A DNA stretch of 64,000 bases from an uncultured Eubacteriales bacterium (GTDB lineage Bacteria; Bacillota; Clostridia; Oscillospirales; Oscillospiraceae): positions 32,020-96,019 of the forward strand of contig CAKTLJ010000005.1 in NCBI GenBank assembly GCA_934572535.1, given 5' to 3'. The position numbers and the translations under genes are program-made. Positions 34,236 through 44,538 of the stretch are shown here, in pieces (positions within the stretch are counted from its first letter, which is position 1; every line of letters starts with the position of its first letter). The notes beneath the pieces are model-generated. The model worked only from the letters and a program-made list of their open reading frames with translations, had not been told where the DNA came from and ran no database searches.

Positions 34236-36239
34236 ATGAAAAAAACGCTGATTCGAGCCTTTTCTTTTCTTCTGACCTTATCGCTCTTAACCGGGCTTCT
34301 CGCCCCCTTCGCCGGGGCCATAGACTACGAGGGCGTGCAGCCCATCACCATCGACTCCACCGCCTCCCTGCTGGTGGACATGGAGACCGACCAGGTCCTC
34401 CACGAGGAAAACGCGGACGAGATGCGATACCCCGCCAGCATCACGAAGGTCATGACCGCGCTGCTGACCCTGGAGGCCATCAGCCGGGGGGAGCTGTCCA
34501 TGGACACCATGGTCACGGTCTCCTCCGAGGCCCTCAAGGACATCTCCAACGACTCCTCCACCGCCAACATCGTGGCCGGCGAGGAGATCTCCGTCCATGA
34601 CCTGCTCTACTGTCTTCTGGTGGTCTCCGCCAACGAGGCTGCCAACATTCTGGCCATGACCGTTTCCGAGGACATCCCCACCTTCGTGGAGCTGATGAAC
34701 CAGCGGGCCCAGGAGCTGGGGATGAAGGACACCCACTTCGTAAATCCCCACGGTCTGCACAACTCCGACCACTATTCCACCGCCAGAGACATCTATAAAA
34801 TGGCCAAGGAGGCCATGACCCATGCTCCCTTCCGGGAGATCGTCTCCACCAGCCAGTACACCACCGCCGCCACCAACAAGTCCGGACCCCGGACCCTCTA
34901 CAACACCAACGCCCTGCTGGCCCGCTTCAAGTACGCCGGATACGTCTACAGCGGCACCATCGGCATCAAGACCGGCAGCACCCCCCAGGCGGGCTACTGC
35001 CTGGTGGCCGCCGCCAAAAAGAAGGGTGTCACCCTGGTCTCCGTGGTCCTGGGCTGCGAAAACCCCGAGCTGGGCAACAACAAGGTGGACCGCAAGCAGT
35101 TCGCCGAGAGCCGCCGTCTGCTGGACTGGGGCTACACCAACTTCACCTCCGCCACCCTGCTGAACGAGGATACCTATCTGGAGGAGATCCCCGTGCGCAA
35201 CTCCTTCCAGGCTTCCCACGTCGTCCTCAAGCCCGAAAAGACGCTGAAGGTCCTCATCCCCGGCCAGTACGACGAGACAAAGCTGGATCTCCGCCTGACG
35301 CTGAACAGCAGCACCGCCACCGCCCCCATCTCCAAGGGGGACCCCCTGGGCAAGGTGGCCGTCATCTACGGCGGCGAGCAATACGCCGAGGTGGACATGG
35401 TGGCCGTCAGCGACGTGTCCTTCTCCCCCTTCAGCGCCTTCATTTCCAGCGTGGACATCGTTCTGGGCAACCTCTTCGTGCGTATCCTCCTGGCCCTTGC
35501 CCTCCTCTTCTTCCTGGTGGGCGTGCTGCGCCGGTTTCAGGCTCAGAAGCGCGAGGAGCTGAAGGAAAAGCGCCAGCAGCGCAAGGAAGAGAAGCGCCAG
35601 GCCGCCGAGGCGCGGCACATCCGCGAGGAGGCCGCCTATGCCCAGCGAAAGGAGGAGCAGGCGCGCAAACGGCAGGAGCGGGACCGCGTCCGCGAGGAGG
35701 AGCAGGCGTTCCGCCGCGCCGAGCAGGAGCGCCGCCGCCAGGAGCAGGAGGCCCGTCGGGCCGAACAGGACCGCATCCGGGCCGAACGCGACCGCGTCCG
35801 AGCCGAGGAGCAGGCCATCCGCCGGGCCGAGCAGGAAGAGCGCCGCCGAGAGCAGGCCATCCGCCGCGCCGAACAGGACCGCCGCCGGCAGCTGGAGCTG
35901 GAAGCCCGCCGGGCTGAGCAGGAACGCCGCCGCCGAGAGCAGGAGGCCCACCGCGCCGAACAGGAGCGACGCCGCCGCGAAGAGGAGCGGATGCGCCAGG
36001 AGCAGGAGCGCCGGGCGCGAGAAGAGCGCCACCGCCGAGAGCAGGAACGCCGTCGGCGCGAGGCCGAAGAGCGCCGCTGGCAGGAGCAGACCCGCCGGGA
36101 GTTCTACGACGACCGGGACCACCGGAACAACCATCGCCAGAGCTACTGGGATGACCACCATCCCACATCCCGGGATGACCGCCGAGGCTCCCATCCCCCG
36201 CAGAACCGACGGGATCACCGGCCCAATTCCCGAAGATAA
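34236..36239 (+). CDS. dacF: D-alanyl-D-alanine carboxypeptidase with long charged C-terminal tail
   Basis: 667 residues. Signal peptide (1 to about 30, ending FAGA), then a PBP5/DacF-type peptidase S11 domain with SxxK (PASITKVM), SxN (VSANEAAN) and KTG (IKTGSTPQAG), then the PBP5 C-terminal beta domain to about 390. A second membrane helix follows at about 404-428 (VDIVLGNLFVRILLALALLF), then about 240 residues rich in Arg, Glu and Gln in 10-13-residue repeats (RRAEQERRRQEQEA), ending in a His/Asp/Arg-rich stretch. Usual DacF proteins end near 390-400. Topology suggests the tail is cytoplasmic (inference). It trims the terminal D-Ala of peptidoglycan stem peptides. Confidence 0.92.
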   Translation: MKKTLIRAFSFLLTLSLLTGLLAPFAGAIDYEGVQPITIDSTASLLVDMETDQVLHEENADEMRYPASITKVMTALLTLEAISRGELSMDTMVTVSSEALKDISNDSSTANIVAGEEISVHDLLYCLLVVSANEAANILAMTVSEDIPTFVELMNQRAQELGMKDTHFVNPHGLHNSDHYSTARDIYKMAKEAMTHAPFREIVSTSQYTTAATNKSGPRTLYNTNALLARFKYAGYVYSGTIGIKTGSTPQAGYCLVAAAKKKGVTLVSVVLGCENPELGNNKVDRKQFAESRRLLDWGYTNFTSATLLNEDTYLEEIPVRNSFQASHVVLKPEKTLKVLIPGQYDETKLDLRLTLNSSTATAPISKGDPLGKVAVIYGGEQYAEVDMVAVSDVSFSPFSAFISSVDIVLGNLFVRILLALALLFFLVGVLRRFQAQKREELKEKRQQRKEEKRQAAEARHIREEAAYAQRKEEQARKRQERDRVREEEQAFRRAEQERRRQEQEARRAEQDRIRAERDRVRAEEQAIRRAEQEERRREQAIRRAEQDRRRQLELEARRAEQERRRREQEAHRAEQERRRREEERMRQEQERRAREERHRREQERRRREAEERRWQEQTRREFYDDRDHRNNHRQSYWDDHHPTSRDDRRGSHPPQNRRDHRPNSRR

Positions 36240-36280
36240 TCCAACCCACATATGCACACTGGTATTGAGGAGGTATCATC

Positions 36281-37015
36281 ATGGATCAGAACATTGCTAC
36301 GTTACAGAACTGGATCGACGAAAGCGAGAACATCGTCTTCTTTGGCGGCGCGGGGGTCTCCACCGAGAGCGGCATCCCCGACTTCCGCAGTGTGGACGGC
36401 CTGTACAGCCAGAAGTACGACTATCCTCCCGAAACCATCCTGAGCCACAGCTTCTTTGTCAACAACCCCGGGGAGTTCTATAAGTTCTACCGGGACAAAA
36501 TGCTCATCGACGGCGCCAAGCCCAACCCCGCCCACCGGAAGCTGGCGGAGCTGGAGCAGGCCGGTAAGCTCAAGGCTGTGGTCACCCAGAACATCGACGG
36601 GCTCCACCAGGCGGCCGGCAGCAAGGTGGTCTATGAACTCCACGGCTCTACCCTGCGCAACTACTGCCCCCGCTGCGGCAAAAAGTTCCCCGCCTCTGTG
36701 ATCGCCAACAGCAAGCGCCTGCCCTACTGCGACAACGGCGACTGCCGGGGCATCATCCGGCCCGACGTGGTCCTCTACGAGGAGGCCCTGGACCCCGACG
36801 TACTCTCCGGCGCCATCAACGCCATCCGGCAGGCCGATATGCTCATCATCGGCGGCACCTCCCTGGTGGTCTATCCCGCCGCCGGACTGATGAACTACTA
36901 CAAGGGCAAGAAATTGGTGCTCATCAACAAGTCCCGGACCAGCATGGACAGCTACGCCAACCTGGCCATCAACGCCCCCATCGGGGAGGTCTTCTCTCAG
37001 ATCGTGGTGCGCTGA
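36281..37015 (+). CDS. cobB: Sirtuin NAD-dependent protein deacylase
   Basis: 244 residues, complete. NAD pocket GGAGVSTESGIPDFRS, TQNIDGLHQAAG, catalytic His in ELHGS, zinc cysteines CPRCGKKF..CDNGDC, GTSLVVYPAAGLM and LINKS. Removes acyl groups from lysines using NAD. GGAGGT lies 8 nt before ATG 36281. Followed 37 bp later by a divergent paralogue and then fumarase and malic enzyme; the shared strand suggests possible co-regulation, although a terminator stands before fumC. Confidence 0.95.
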   Translation: MDQNIATLQNWIDESENIVFFGGAGVSTESGIPDFRSVDGLYSQKYDYPPETILSHSFFVNNPGEFYKFYRDKMLIDGAKPNPAHRKLAELEQAGKLKAVVTQNIDGLHQAAGSKVVYELHGSTLRNYCPRCGKKFPASVIANSKRLPYCDNGDCRGIIRPDVVLYEEALDPDVLSGAINAIRQADMLIIGGTSLVVYPAAGLMNYYKGKKLVLINKSRTSMDSYANLAINAPIGEVFSQIVVR

Positions 37016-37052
37016 CCCGGGGGCTTCCCCCCAACAAAAGGAGGAAATTCGC

Positions 37053-37826
37053 ATGTCCATTGAACTTTCGCTCCTGGAAAAATGGATCAACGAGAGCGAC
37101 AACGTGGTCTTCATCTCCGGCCAGGACTTCTCCACAGACGCCGGTTTCCCGGATTACCGGGAGATGGATGCCGACTATTCCAAAAAGTACCGCTATTCCC
37201 CCCGTGAGATGCTCCGCCTCTCCTTTCTCCAGCGCTCCCCCACCATCTTTTTCCGCTGGTACCGGGAAAAGGTCCTGGCCCCGCTGCTGGAGGCCCAGCC
37301 CGGACTCGCCCACGAGGCCCTGGCCCGGCTGGAGGAGGCCGGAAAGCTCAAGGCCATCCTCACGGTGAATATCGACGGCCTCCACCAGGAGGCCGGCAGC
37401 CGGAACGTCCTGGAGCTGCACGGCTCAGTCATGCGGACCTGGTGCGCCAAGTGCGACGAGTATATGGACTTCTTCAAGATCGCCGACTGCCCCACTGTGG
37501 TCCCCCAGTGTACCGTGGACATGTGCGGCGACTACATCCGCCCGGCCATCGTCCTGGAGGAAGAGCCTTACGACCTGGAGCTGCTGGCCCGGGCCATCGA
37601 GTATGTGAAGGCATCCGACGTCCTGGTCATCGACGGCTCGGCCCTGCGGGAGTTTCCCGTCCCCAACCTGATGAAGGCCTACCAGGGCCACAAGCTGGTG
37701 CTCATCAACACGCCCCCGCTGGTCTTCGACGCGAAAGCCGGCGCGGTGGTCCGCAACTGCGGCAGCTTCAACGACATCTTTTCCAAGATGACGCTGGACT
37801 TCACGCCTGTGGACCCCAAGCCCTGA
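37053..37826 (+). CDS. Divergent sirtuin paralogue with degenerate NAD-pocket motifs
   Basis: 257 residues, colinear with the preceding sirtuin. The NAD-binding signature is altered: GQDFSTDAGFPDYRE in place of GAGVSTESGIPDFRS; TVNIDGLHQEAG has Val for Gln; GTSL is GSAL. The catalytic-type ELHGS and IDGLH are kept. Zinc cysteines are partly preserved (CAKC, and VPQCTVDMC). It might bind a different ligand (ADP-ribose, modified NAD), act on another acyl group, or be a regulatory partner of the first enzyme. A good ribosome binding site (AGGAGG) and intact frame argue against a pseudogene. A terminator follows. Confidence 0.8.
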   Translation: MSIELSLLEKWINESDNVVFISGQDFSTDAGFPDYREMDADYSKKYRYSPREMLRLSFLQRSPTIFFRWYREKVLAPLLEAQPGLAHEALARLEEAGKLKAILTVNIDGLHQEAGSRNVLELHGSVMRTWCAKCDEYMDFFKIADCPTVVPQCTVDMCGDYIRPAIVLEEEPYDLELLARAIEYVKASDVLVIDGSALREFPVPNLMKAYQGHKLVLINTPPLVFDAKAGAVVRNCGSFNDIFSKMTLDFTPVDPKP

Positions 37827-37835
37827 GCTTCAACC

Positions 37836-37878
37836 GCAGCGAGGCGGCTGAACAGCCGCTTCGCTGCGTATTTTTTAT
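37836..37878 (+). terminator. Terminator after the sirtuin pair
   Basis: The stem GCAGCGAGGCGGCT / AGCCGCTTCGCTGC (one G-U) with loop GAAC is followed by GTATTTTTTAT, before fumC. Confidence 0.88.
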
Positions 37879-37896
37879 ACATGGAGGCGTATCCAT

Positions 37897-39261
<1,365 letters not shown>

Positions 39262-39298
39262 CTCAGACCCATCCGCACCCCCGAAGGAGGAACACAAC

Positions 39299-40471
39299 AT
39301 GGACATCAGCGCCGAATCTTTGGCTTTACACTATGCGTTGAAGGGCAAGCTGGAGGTGGTCTCCCGCTGCCCCATCCAGACCCAGAAGGACCTCTCCCTG
39401 GCCTACACCCCCGGGGTAGCCACCCCCTGCCTGGAGATCCAAAAGGACCCCGCCATGTCCTTTTCCCTCACCCGCCGCCAGAACATGGTGGCCGTTATCA
39501 CCGACGGTTCCGCCGTCCTGGGCTTGGGCAACATTGGCCCCCTGGCCGGTATGCCCGTCATGGAGGGCAAGTGCGTCCTCTTCAAGGAGTTCGCCGGGGT
39601 AGACGCCTTCCCCATCTGCGTGGACACCCAGGATGTGGACGAGATGGTCAGGACCATCGCGCTGATCTCCAAGAGCTTCGGCGGCATCAACCTGGAGGAC
39701 ATCTCCGCGCCCCGCTGCTTCGAGGTGGAGCGCCGCCTGAAGGAGGTCTGTGACATCCCCGTCTTCCACGACGACCAGCACGGCACCGCCGTGGTCATCA
39801 CCGCCGCCCTCACCAACGCCCTGAAGGTGGTGGGCAAGGCGAAGGCAGACGCACGCATCGTCATCAACGGCATCGGGGCCGCCGGAGGCGCCGCCGCCCG
39901 GCTCCTGCTGGACCTGGGCTTTGCCAACATGACCCTCTGCGACAGGGACGGCATCCTCTGGGCCGGAGACCCCAAGCTCACCGGCCACCACGCCGAGCTG
40001 GCCGCCCGGACCAACTGGGAAGGCCGCAGAGGCTCCCTGGCCGACGCCTTAAAGGGGGCCGACGTGTTCATCGGCGTCTCCCGCCCCGGCCTGGTCACCG
40101 GCGAGATGGTGGAGAGCATGGCCAAGGACCCCATCATCCTCTCCATGGCCAACCCCGTGCCGGAGATCATGCCCGACGTGGCCAAGGCCCACGGCGCGGC
40201 CGTGGTGGGCACCGGCCGCTCGGACTTCCCCAACCAGATCAACAACGTGCTGGTCTTCCCCGGCCTGTTCAAGGGCGCCCTGTCCTGCGGGGCCGTCCAG
40301 ATCACCGAGGGCATGAAGCACGCCGCCGCCCAGGCGCTGGCGGACATGGTCCCCACCGAGGCCCTCTCCGCCGACTACATCCTCCCCTCCCCCCTGAACC
40401 GGGAGGCCGCCCAGGCCGTCGCGGACGCCGTGGCCGCCGAGGCCCGCCGGACGGGGATCGCAAGGTTTTAA
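39299..40471 (+). CDS. maeB: Malic enzyme (malate dehydrogenase, decarboxylating)
   Basis: 390 residues, the short bacterial NAD(P)-malic enzyme without the phosphotransacetylase domain. LAYTPGVATPCLEI, TDGSAVLGLGNIGP, NLEDISAPRCFEVE and HDDQHGTAVV hold substrate and metal residues; the Rossmann loop is INGIGAAGGAAARLL. The coenzyme preference cannot be read with certainty. Converts malate to pyruvate and CO2, giving NAD(P)H. AAGGAGGAACA precedes ATG 39299. Symbol given by similarity to the family only. Confidence 0.92.
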   Translation: MDISAESLALHYALKGKLEVVSRCPIQTQKDLSLAYTPGVATPCLEIQKDPAMSFSLTRRQNMVAVITDGSAVLGLGNIGPLAGMPVMEGKCVLFKEFAGVDAFPICVDTQDVDEMVRTIALISKSFGGINLEDISAPRCFEVERRLKEVCDIPVFHDDQHGTAVVITAALTNALKVVGKAKADARIVINGIGAAGGAAARLLLDLGFANMTLCDRDGILWAGDPKLTGHHAELAARTNWEGRRGSLADALKGADVFIGVSRPGLVTGEMVESMAKDPIILSMANPVPEIMPDVAKAHGAAVVGTGRSDFPNQINNVLVFPGLFKGALSCGAVQITEGMKHAAAQALADMVPTEALSADYILPSPLNREAAQAVADAVAAEARRTGIARF

Positions 40472-40479
40472 GACCAAAG

Positions 40480-40533
40480 AACGTGGCTGTCTCGAAACGA
40501 TTTGAACAAATCATTTCGAGACAGCCACGTTTT
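40480..40533 (+). terminator. Long bidirectional terminator
   Basis: A 24-bp stem with a single mismatch (AACGTGGCTGTCTCGAAA.. / ..TTTCGAGACAGCCACGTT) with A and T runs on either side ends both the malic enzyme gene and the convergent SGNH gene. Confidence 0.9.
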
Positions 40534-40543
40534 GCTTCTCTGC

Positions 40544-41587
40544 TCAGGAGTTCCACAGGGCGTCGTATGGGTAACGCAGAAGAAATTCCCGAAATTGATC
40601 CAGCCTCGGGCCGATCTCTTCCGGCGAGAGGGGGGCTCCCGCAGTCAGGGTCTCCAAGAGCTGTTCACAGACTTGGGGGGAATAGTGAATGTGGTCACAG
40701 TAGTTGTCCAGGTTCGTGATCCGCGCCGTGTCGTCCATGAAGTAGAAAACGCGGGTATTGGGCCGCGAAGTGAGCGTTTCCAGCACCACGCGGTGCATCG
40801 CAAGGGTGGCGTCCAACTCTCCGCTCTCGATGGTCTGGTGCCAGAAGAGGATGCTGTACGGCGCCAGATAGAAGGTAAAGGTGATCTCGGGATGCGCGTC
40901 CACCCGTTGCAGGATATTCTTCAGATTTTCCTCCGCCGCGGGCAGGAAGGCATCCTCGGGAACGGCGGCCCACGTCGGCGCCTCCATGCTGTCGTATACG
41001 CGCAAGGCCATCCCCTTCTGCCAGGTTTCCTCCTCTCCCCAGGTATACCCTCCGGTCTTCTCGTCTTGGAGATCCCCAGCTTCCGCCCGTTCCAAAACGG
41101 TGGTCAGGTCCTGGAAAAACATCTCCTTGTTGAGCAGGTAAGACACGTCGTTCAGAGGGTTCTCATCAAACAGGTAGCTCGGTTCCTGCCAGGGGTTGTC
41201 CGCGTCCCTTCGGCGCAGGCAGTTGGAGTCCGTCCCCCAAAACACCGCCTTTACGTCGTGGGTCTTGAGCGCCATATCCAGCGGACCATAAAAGTCAGAA
41301 AAATAGCCGCCCTGAACGATCAGCTTCAGGCTCTTCTCCCCCAGCATACGGTCCATATCCGCCGTATACATGTTGGCGGTCACAGAGGTGCCCAGCAGGA
41401 GAACGTCATAGTCGCCGTGCTCCGCAATGCCCATGTTCTGGTATCTGCCGTCCCGCAGGCACAGGGGAAGGTCCAGGATCGGCGCGTGGTAGTGATACCA
41501 GGGGTCCACGACCCAGACCGCCCCGGCAAACAGCGCGGTGAGAAAAAAGGCAAGCAGAAAAAAACAGGTTAAAAATCTCCGGCTCAT
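40544..41587 (-). CDS. SGNH-type membrane-anchored protein, partner of MBOAT acyltransferase
   Basis: 347 residues. Single N-terminal membrane anchor (about 5-27) and an extracellular domain with an SGNH-like nucleophile region DVLLLGTSVTANMY and a late DHIHYSPQ (Asp/His dyad). Comparable to DltD/AlgX-like proteins that complete O-acylation started by an MBOAT. It begins 10 bp after the MBOAT gene and ends at a bidirectional terminator. Acyl group and polymer unknown. Confidence 0.78.
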   Translation of the reverse strand: MSRRFLTCFFLLAFFLTALFAGAVWVVDPWYHYHAPILDLPLCLRDGRYQNMGIAEHGDYDVLLLGTSVTANMYTADMDRMLGEKSLKLIVQGGYFSDFYGPLDMALKTHDVKAVFWGTDSNCLRRRDADNPWQEPSYLFDENPLNDVSYLLNKEMFFQDLTTVLERAEAGDLQDEKTGGYTWGEEETWQKGMALRVYDSMEAPTWAAVPEDAFLPAAEENLKNILQRVDAHPEITFTFYLAPYSILFWHQTIESGELDATLAMHRVVLETLTSRPNTRVFYFMDDTARITNLDNYCDHIHYSPQVCEQLLETLTAGAPLSPEEIGPRLDQFREFLLRYPYDALWNS

Positions 41588-41597
41588 AACGGTCTCC

Positions 41598-43049
41598 TTA
41601 GAAGTTAGAGTAGAGGAATTGGGTGACGCCGGACAGAGAGATCAGCGACCAGAACAGCAGGACCGCGCTGAGCAGACCGGCCCGCGCCCCGAACTCCCTT
41701 CCGGTCTCCTTCTTCTCTCCGGCTCTCTCCAAAAAGACGAACAGGAACGCGCCCCCGAAAAAGAGCAGCAGCATGAGCAGCGCCAAGCGCTCCATATCCA
41801 ACCCCAGAAAACGGCCCAGCCAGGCCTCCATCGGCAGGTGGAAGCAGCTTGTAAAGGCAGACAGGATCGACCCAAACTCACAGCGCCCAACCGCCGTCAC
41901 CATGGCCCAGCCGTCCGCGACCGTCGGCGCACGGAAAAAGATCCAGCAAAAGCTGACAAAGGCAAAGGTCAGGCCCCAGGAGAGGGCGGGATGGAGCCCA
42001 GAAAAGCGCTTGCCGACCAGCCGATCCAGAACCATGGCGCAGCCGTGGAGGAAGCCCCAGAGCACAAAGGTCCAGTTCGCGCCGTGCCACAGCCCGGAGA
42101 CGAGGAAGACGATCATGATATTGCGGCAGGTGCGGACGAGACCGCCCCGGTTGCCGCCCAGGGGAAAATAGAGATACCGCGTAAAAAAGCGCGTCATGGT
42201 CATGTGCCATCTCTTCCAGAAGGCACCGATCGTCAACGCCTGATAGGGTGCGTTGAAGTTGTCCGGCAGGTCTATGCCCAGCATCCGGCCGACCCCTCGC
42301 GCCATGTCCGTATAGGCCGAAAAGTCAAAATAGAGCTGGAAGGTATAGCTCAGCACCACCAGGAGCGCCGTGGTCGAGTTGAGCACCGGGATGGAGGCAA
42401 AGCCCCAATCCGCGCCCTTTCCAAAGGCTTGGGCCACGACCACCTTTTTCCACAGTCCCTGGGTAAACAGCCAGATCCCCTGCGACAAGCTCTCCCCGGA
42501 GAGCTTCTGCCCAACGGCAGCACGAAGTTGGGGGATCACTTCATTGTGAAAGGCGATCGGGCCGGACACCACGCAGGGAAACAGGCTGACAAAGCAGGCA
42601 TATTCCAGCAGCGTGTACTCCATCCGCTCTTCCCGATACACATCCACCAAAAAGCCGAGCTGCTGGAAGGTGAAAAAGCTGATCCCCAGGGGAAGCAGAA
42701 TGGTCTGAACGGACAGAGACGTATGGGCCAGCGCGTTTACATTGTCGAGAAAGAAATTCGTATACTTAAAGTACAGCAGCGGGAGCAGGCTCCCCACGAC
42801 GCCAAGCGCAAGGATCGCCTTGCGGCGGCGACGCGCTCTGGCCAGCCAGGTCCCCAGGATGAAGTGAAACAGGATGCTGCCCAGCAAGAGGAGCAGGCCC
42901 TCCCATCGGCTCCAGCCATAGAACACAAGGGAGGCGGCCAGCAAAACGCACTGGGCGCACTTGCCGGATCCGCGCCAATTGAGCATCCACCAGAGAAAGA
43001 CCGTGATGGGTAAAAAGAGTAATAGAAAGGAATAGGACGAAAATGACAT
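41598..43049 (-). CDS. MBOAT-family O-acyltransferase (AlgI-like), set 1
   Basis: 483 residues, about eleven helices. Typical MBOAT blocks: FTFQQLGFLVDVYREE, YLYFPLGGNRGG, and the catalytic histidine in VSGLWHGANWTFVLWGFLHG. It moves acyl groups across the membrane to an extracellular acceptor. Two-gene operon with the SGNH protein. A second MBOAT system is encoded at 56-58.7 kb. Confidence 0.92.
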   Translation of the reverse strand: MSFSSYSFLLLFLPITVFLWWMLNWRGSGKCAQCVLLAASLVFYGWSRWEGLLLLLGSILFHFILGTWLARARRRRKAILALGVVGSLLPLLYFKYTNFFLDNVNALAHTSLSVQTILLPLGISFFTFQQLGFLVDVYREERMEYTLLEYACFVSLFPCVVSGPIAFHNEVIPQLRAAVGQKLSGESLSQGIWLFTQGLWKKVVVAQAFGKGADWGFASIPVLNSTTALLVVLSYTFQLYFDFSAYTDMARGVGRMLGIDLPDNFNAPYQALTIGAFWKRWHMTMTRFFTRYLYFPLGGNRGGLVRTCRNIMIVFLVSGLWHGANWTFVLWGFLHGCAMVLDRLVGKRFSGLHPALSWGLTFAFVSFCWIFFRAPTVADGWAMVTAVGRCEFGSILSAFTSCFHLPMEAWLGRFLGLDMERLALLMLLLFFGGAFLFVFLERAGEKKETGREFGARAGLLSAVLLFWSLISLSGVTQFLYSNF

Positions 43050-43126
43050 AACCGTACCTCAGGCAGCTTTTTGGAAAGGGTGCGCCGTTGGGCTCGTTTT
43101 TCGGGCGCACAGGGGGGCTTTCCCCG

Positions 43127-43627
43127 TCACAGCTGTCTGTGCATCCCCACCACGCAGTAATCGCCCTTCTGGTGGACCTCGCCGTTGCCCACGAAGCCGT
43201 TCTTGCGCCAGAAATTCTCGCTCTGCTCGTTGCCGTAGGCGTAGGCCAGCTCCACCCAGGTGTAGCCGTCCCTCCGCAGCCAATCGAAGACCTCCTCCAT
43301 GATACGGCTGCCCTCGCCGGTGCGCTGGCGGGAGGCCGACATCATAAACAGGCCCACGTAGGCGATGTTCTCATCGGGGTAGTCGATGACCATCTCCAAA
43401 ACGGCCACCAGCTTCTCCCCATCCCAGAAGCCCAAAAAGCACTTGTCCGTCGAGCTCTTTCCGGCGGGGACCGCCACCAGGTCCTCCCAGAGGTTCTCCG
43501 TGGGGACCTCCTGGCCGATGGCCGCGAAATACTGGGGGTTCTCCTGATACAGCGCGGTCAGCTCCTCCAGATGGTTGGTCATGGAATCCACCTGGTATCT
43601 CTGGGTCAGATCCGAAATATACAGCAT
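43127..43627 (-). CDS. GNAT family N-acetyltransferase
   Basis: 166 residues. GNAT core: AYVGLFMMSASRQRTGEGSRIMEEVFDWL with the Q/RxxGxG acetyl-CoA loop, WVELAYAYGNEQSENFWRKNGFV as the beta5-alpha4 region. Substrate unknown. It follows the MerR regulator by 15 bp on the same strand, so may be co-regulated with the drug-response genes. Confidence 0.88.
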   Translation of the reverse strand: MLYISDLTQRYQVDSMTNHLEELTALYQENPQYFAAIGQEVPTENLWEDLVAVPAGKSSTDKCFLGFWDGEKLVAVLEMVIDYPDENIAYVGLFMMSASRQRTGEGSRIMEEVFDWLRRDGYTWVELAYAYGNEQSENFWRKNGFVGNGEVHQKGDYCVVGMHRQL

Positions 43628-43642
43628 ATTGATTTCCTCCTG

Positions 43643-44470
43643 TCAGTTTCCTTCCGTTGGTTTGATTTTCAAGCTGAGTCTTAACAAATACGATTGCGGG
43701 TCCTCTGAGGTCGAGTAGTTCACCAGATCCTCCTCATAGAGGTCTCCGTCAATGGCGTAGCCCCGGTCCAGGACCCAATCGCGAAGGGTCCGGCAGGCCT
43801 CGTACTCCGACTGGTAGGACCCCTGGTGATAGAGGACCGCGTAGGTCCCCGCCGGGCGCTCTCGGGTCTCCCAGCCGGTGGTCCCCGCCGGGACCGGGCA
43901 GAAGTAGTAGTTTTCCAGAAAGGAGTCCTGCTCCAGACTTTCCCGGCAGATGATGTCTCCGGGGGTCTGGGCGGAGCTTCCCTGCTCCCTGACCCAGGTG
44001 AGCAGCTCCCGGATGTGGAGCAGGTAGACCGACTCCTCGAAGTGCGCAAAGCCCGGGGCCTTCACCACCGCCAGCAGCTGGCTGGGCAGCTGTTCGAGCC
44101 GGATCTCCCCCGGCCGCACGGTCCGGGCCAGCTCCGCCGTGTGGATGGTCTCCCGCAGGCGCTCACCCATCCGGCGAAGCCGCTTTCGCTCGGCCTCCAG
44201 GACGGCTTCCTTCTCCCGCAGCAGCTCCAGCAGCGCCTCCGGGCTGCGGCGGGTCAGGTAGTCCCGGATCTCTGCCAGGGGGGTATCCAGCCGCCGCAGC
44301 GCGGAGATCAGGTCGTAGGTCGCCAGCTGCCGGGCAGAATAGTACCGGTAGCCGTTCTCCCCCACCCACTCGGGTTTCAAGAGGCCGATGTGATCATAGT
44401 GGAGAAGGGTATCCTTCTTCACCCCGCACAGCGCGGCAAATTCCGCCGTTTTGAAGTAGTGCTTTTCCAT
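43643..44470 (-). CDS. MerR-family regulator with GyrI-like effector domain
   Basis: 275 residues. The N-terminal winged HTH starts YFKTAEFAALCGVKKDTLLHYDHIGLL and continues NGYRYYSARQLATYDLI, then a dimerisation helix (about 80-120) and a C-terminal GyrI-like/BmrR-type ligand domain (about 125-275). Such proteins activate multidrug transporters on drug binding. Divergent from the MATE exporter gene; the intergenic region carries a 19-bp-spacer promoter with a dyad, the hallmark of MerR control. Its own promoter overlaps, implying autoregulation. Confidence 0.92.
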   Translation of the reverse strand: MEKHYFKTAEFAALCGVKKDTLLHYDHIGLLKPEWVGENGYRYYSARQLATYDLISALRRLDTPLAEIRDYLTRRSPEALLELLREKEAVLEAERKRLRRMGERLRETIHTAELARTVRPGEIRLEQLPSQLLAVVKAPGFAHFEESVYLLHIRELLTWVREQGSSAQTPGDIICRESLEQDSFLENYYFCPVPAGTTGWETRERPAGTYAVLYHQGSYQSEYEACRTLRDWVLDRGYAIDGDLYEEDLVNYSTSEDPQSYLLRLSLKIKPTEGN

Positions 44471-44506
44471 CTGCCGCCTCCTCTGAAAAAATTTCTCTGT
44501 TCCCCC

Positions 44507-44537
44507 TTGACTCTGGGGTTACCCCATGGTTTATCCT
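44507..44537 (+). promoter_or_regulatory. MerR-controlled MATE promoter with 19-bp spacer
   Basis: TTGACT (44507-44512), a 19-nt spacer containing the dyad TGGGGTTACCCCA (44514-44526), then TATCCT (44532-44537). The over-long spacer with a central palindrome is what MerR-type activators unwind. Confidence 0.8.
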
Positions 44538-44538
44538 T

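Noticed and set aside
37053-37826. Second sirtuin as a pseudogene
   Set aside because: Uninterrupted frame, normal length, strong ribosome binding site and preserved core segments; altered motifs are better read as divergence.
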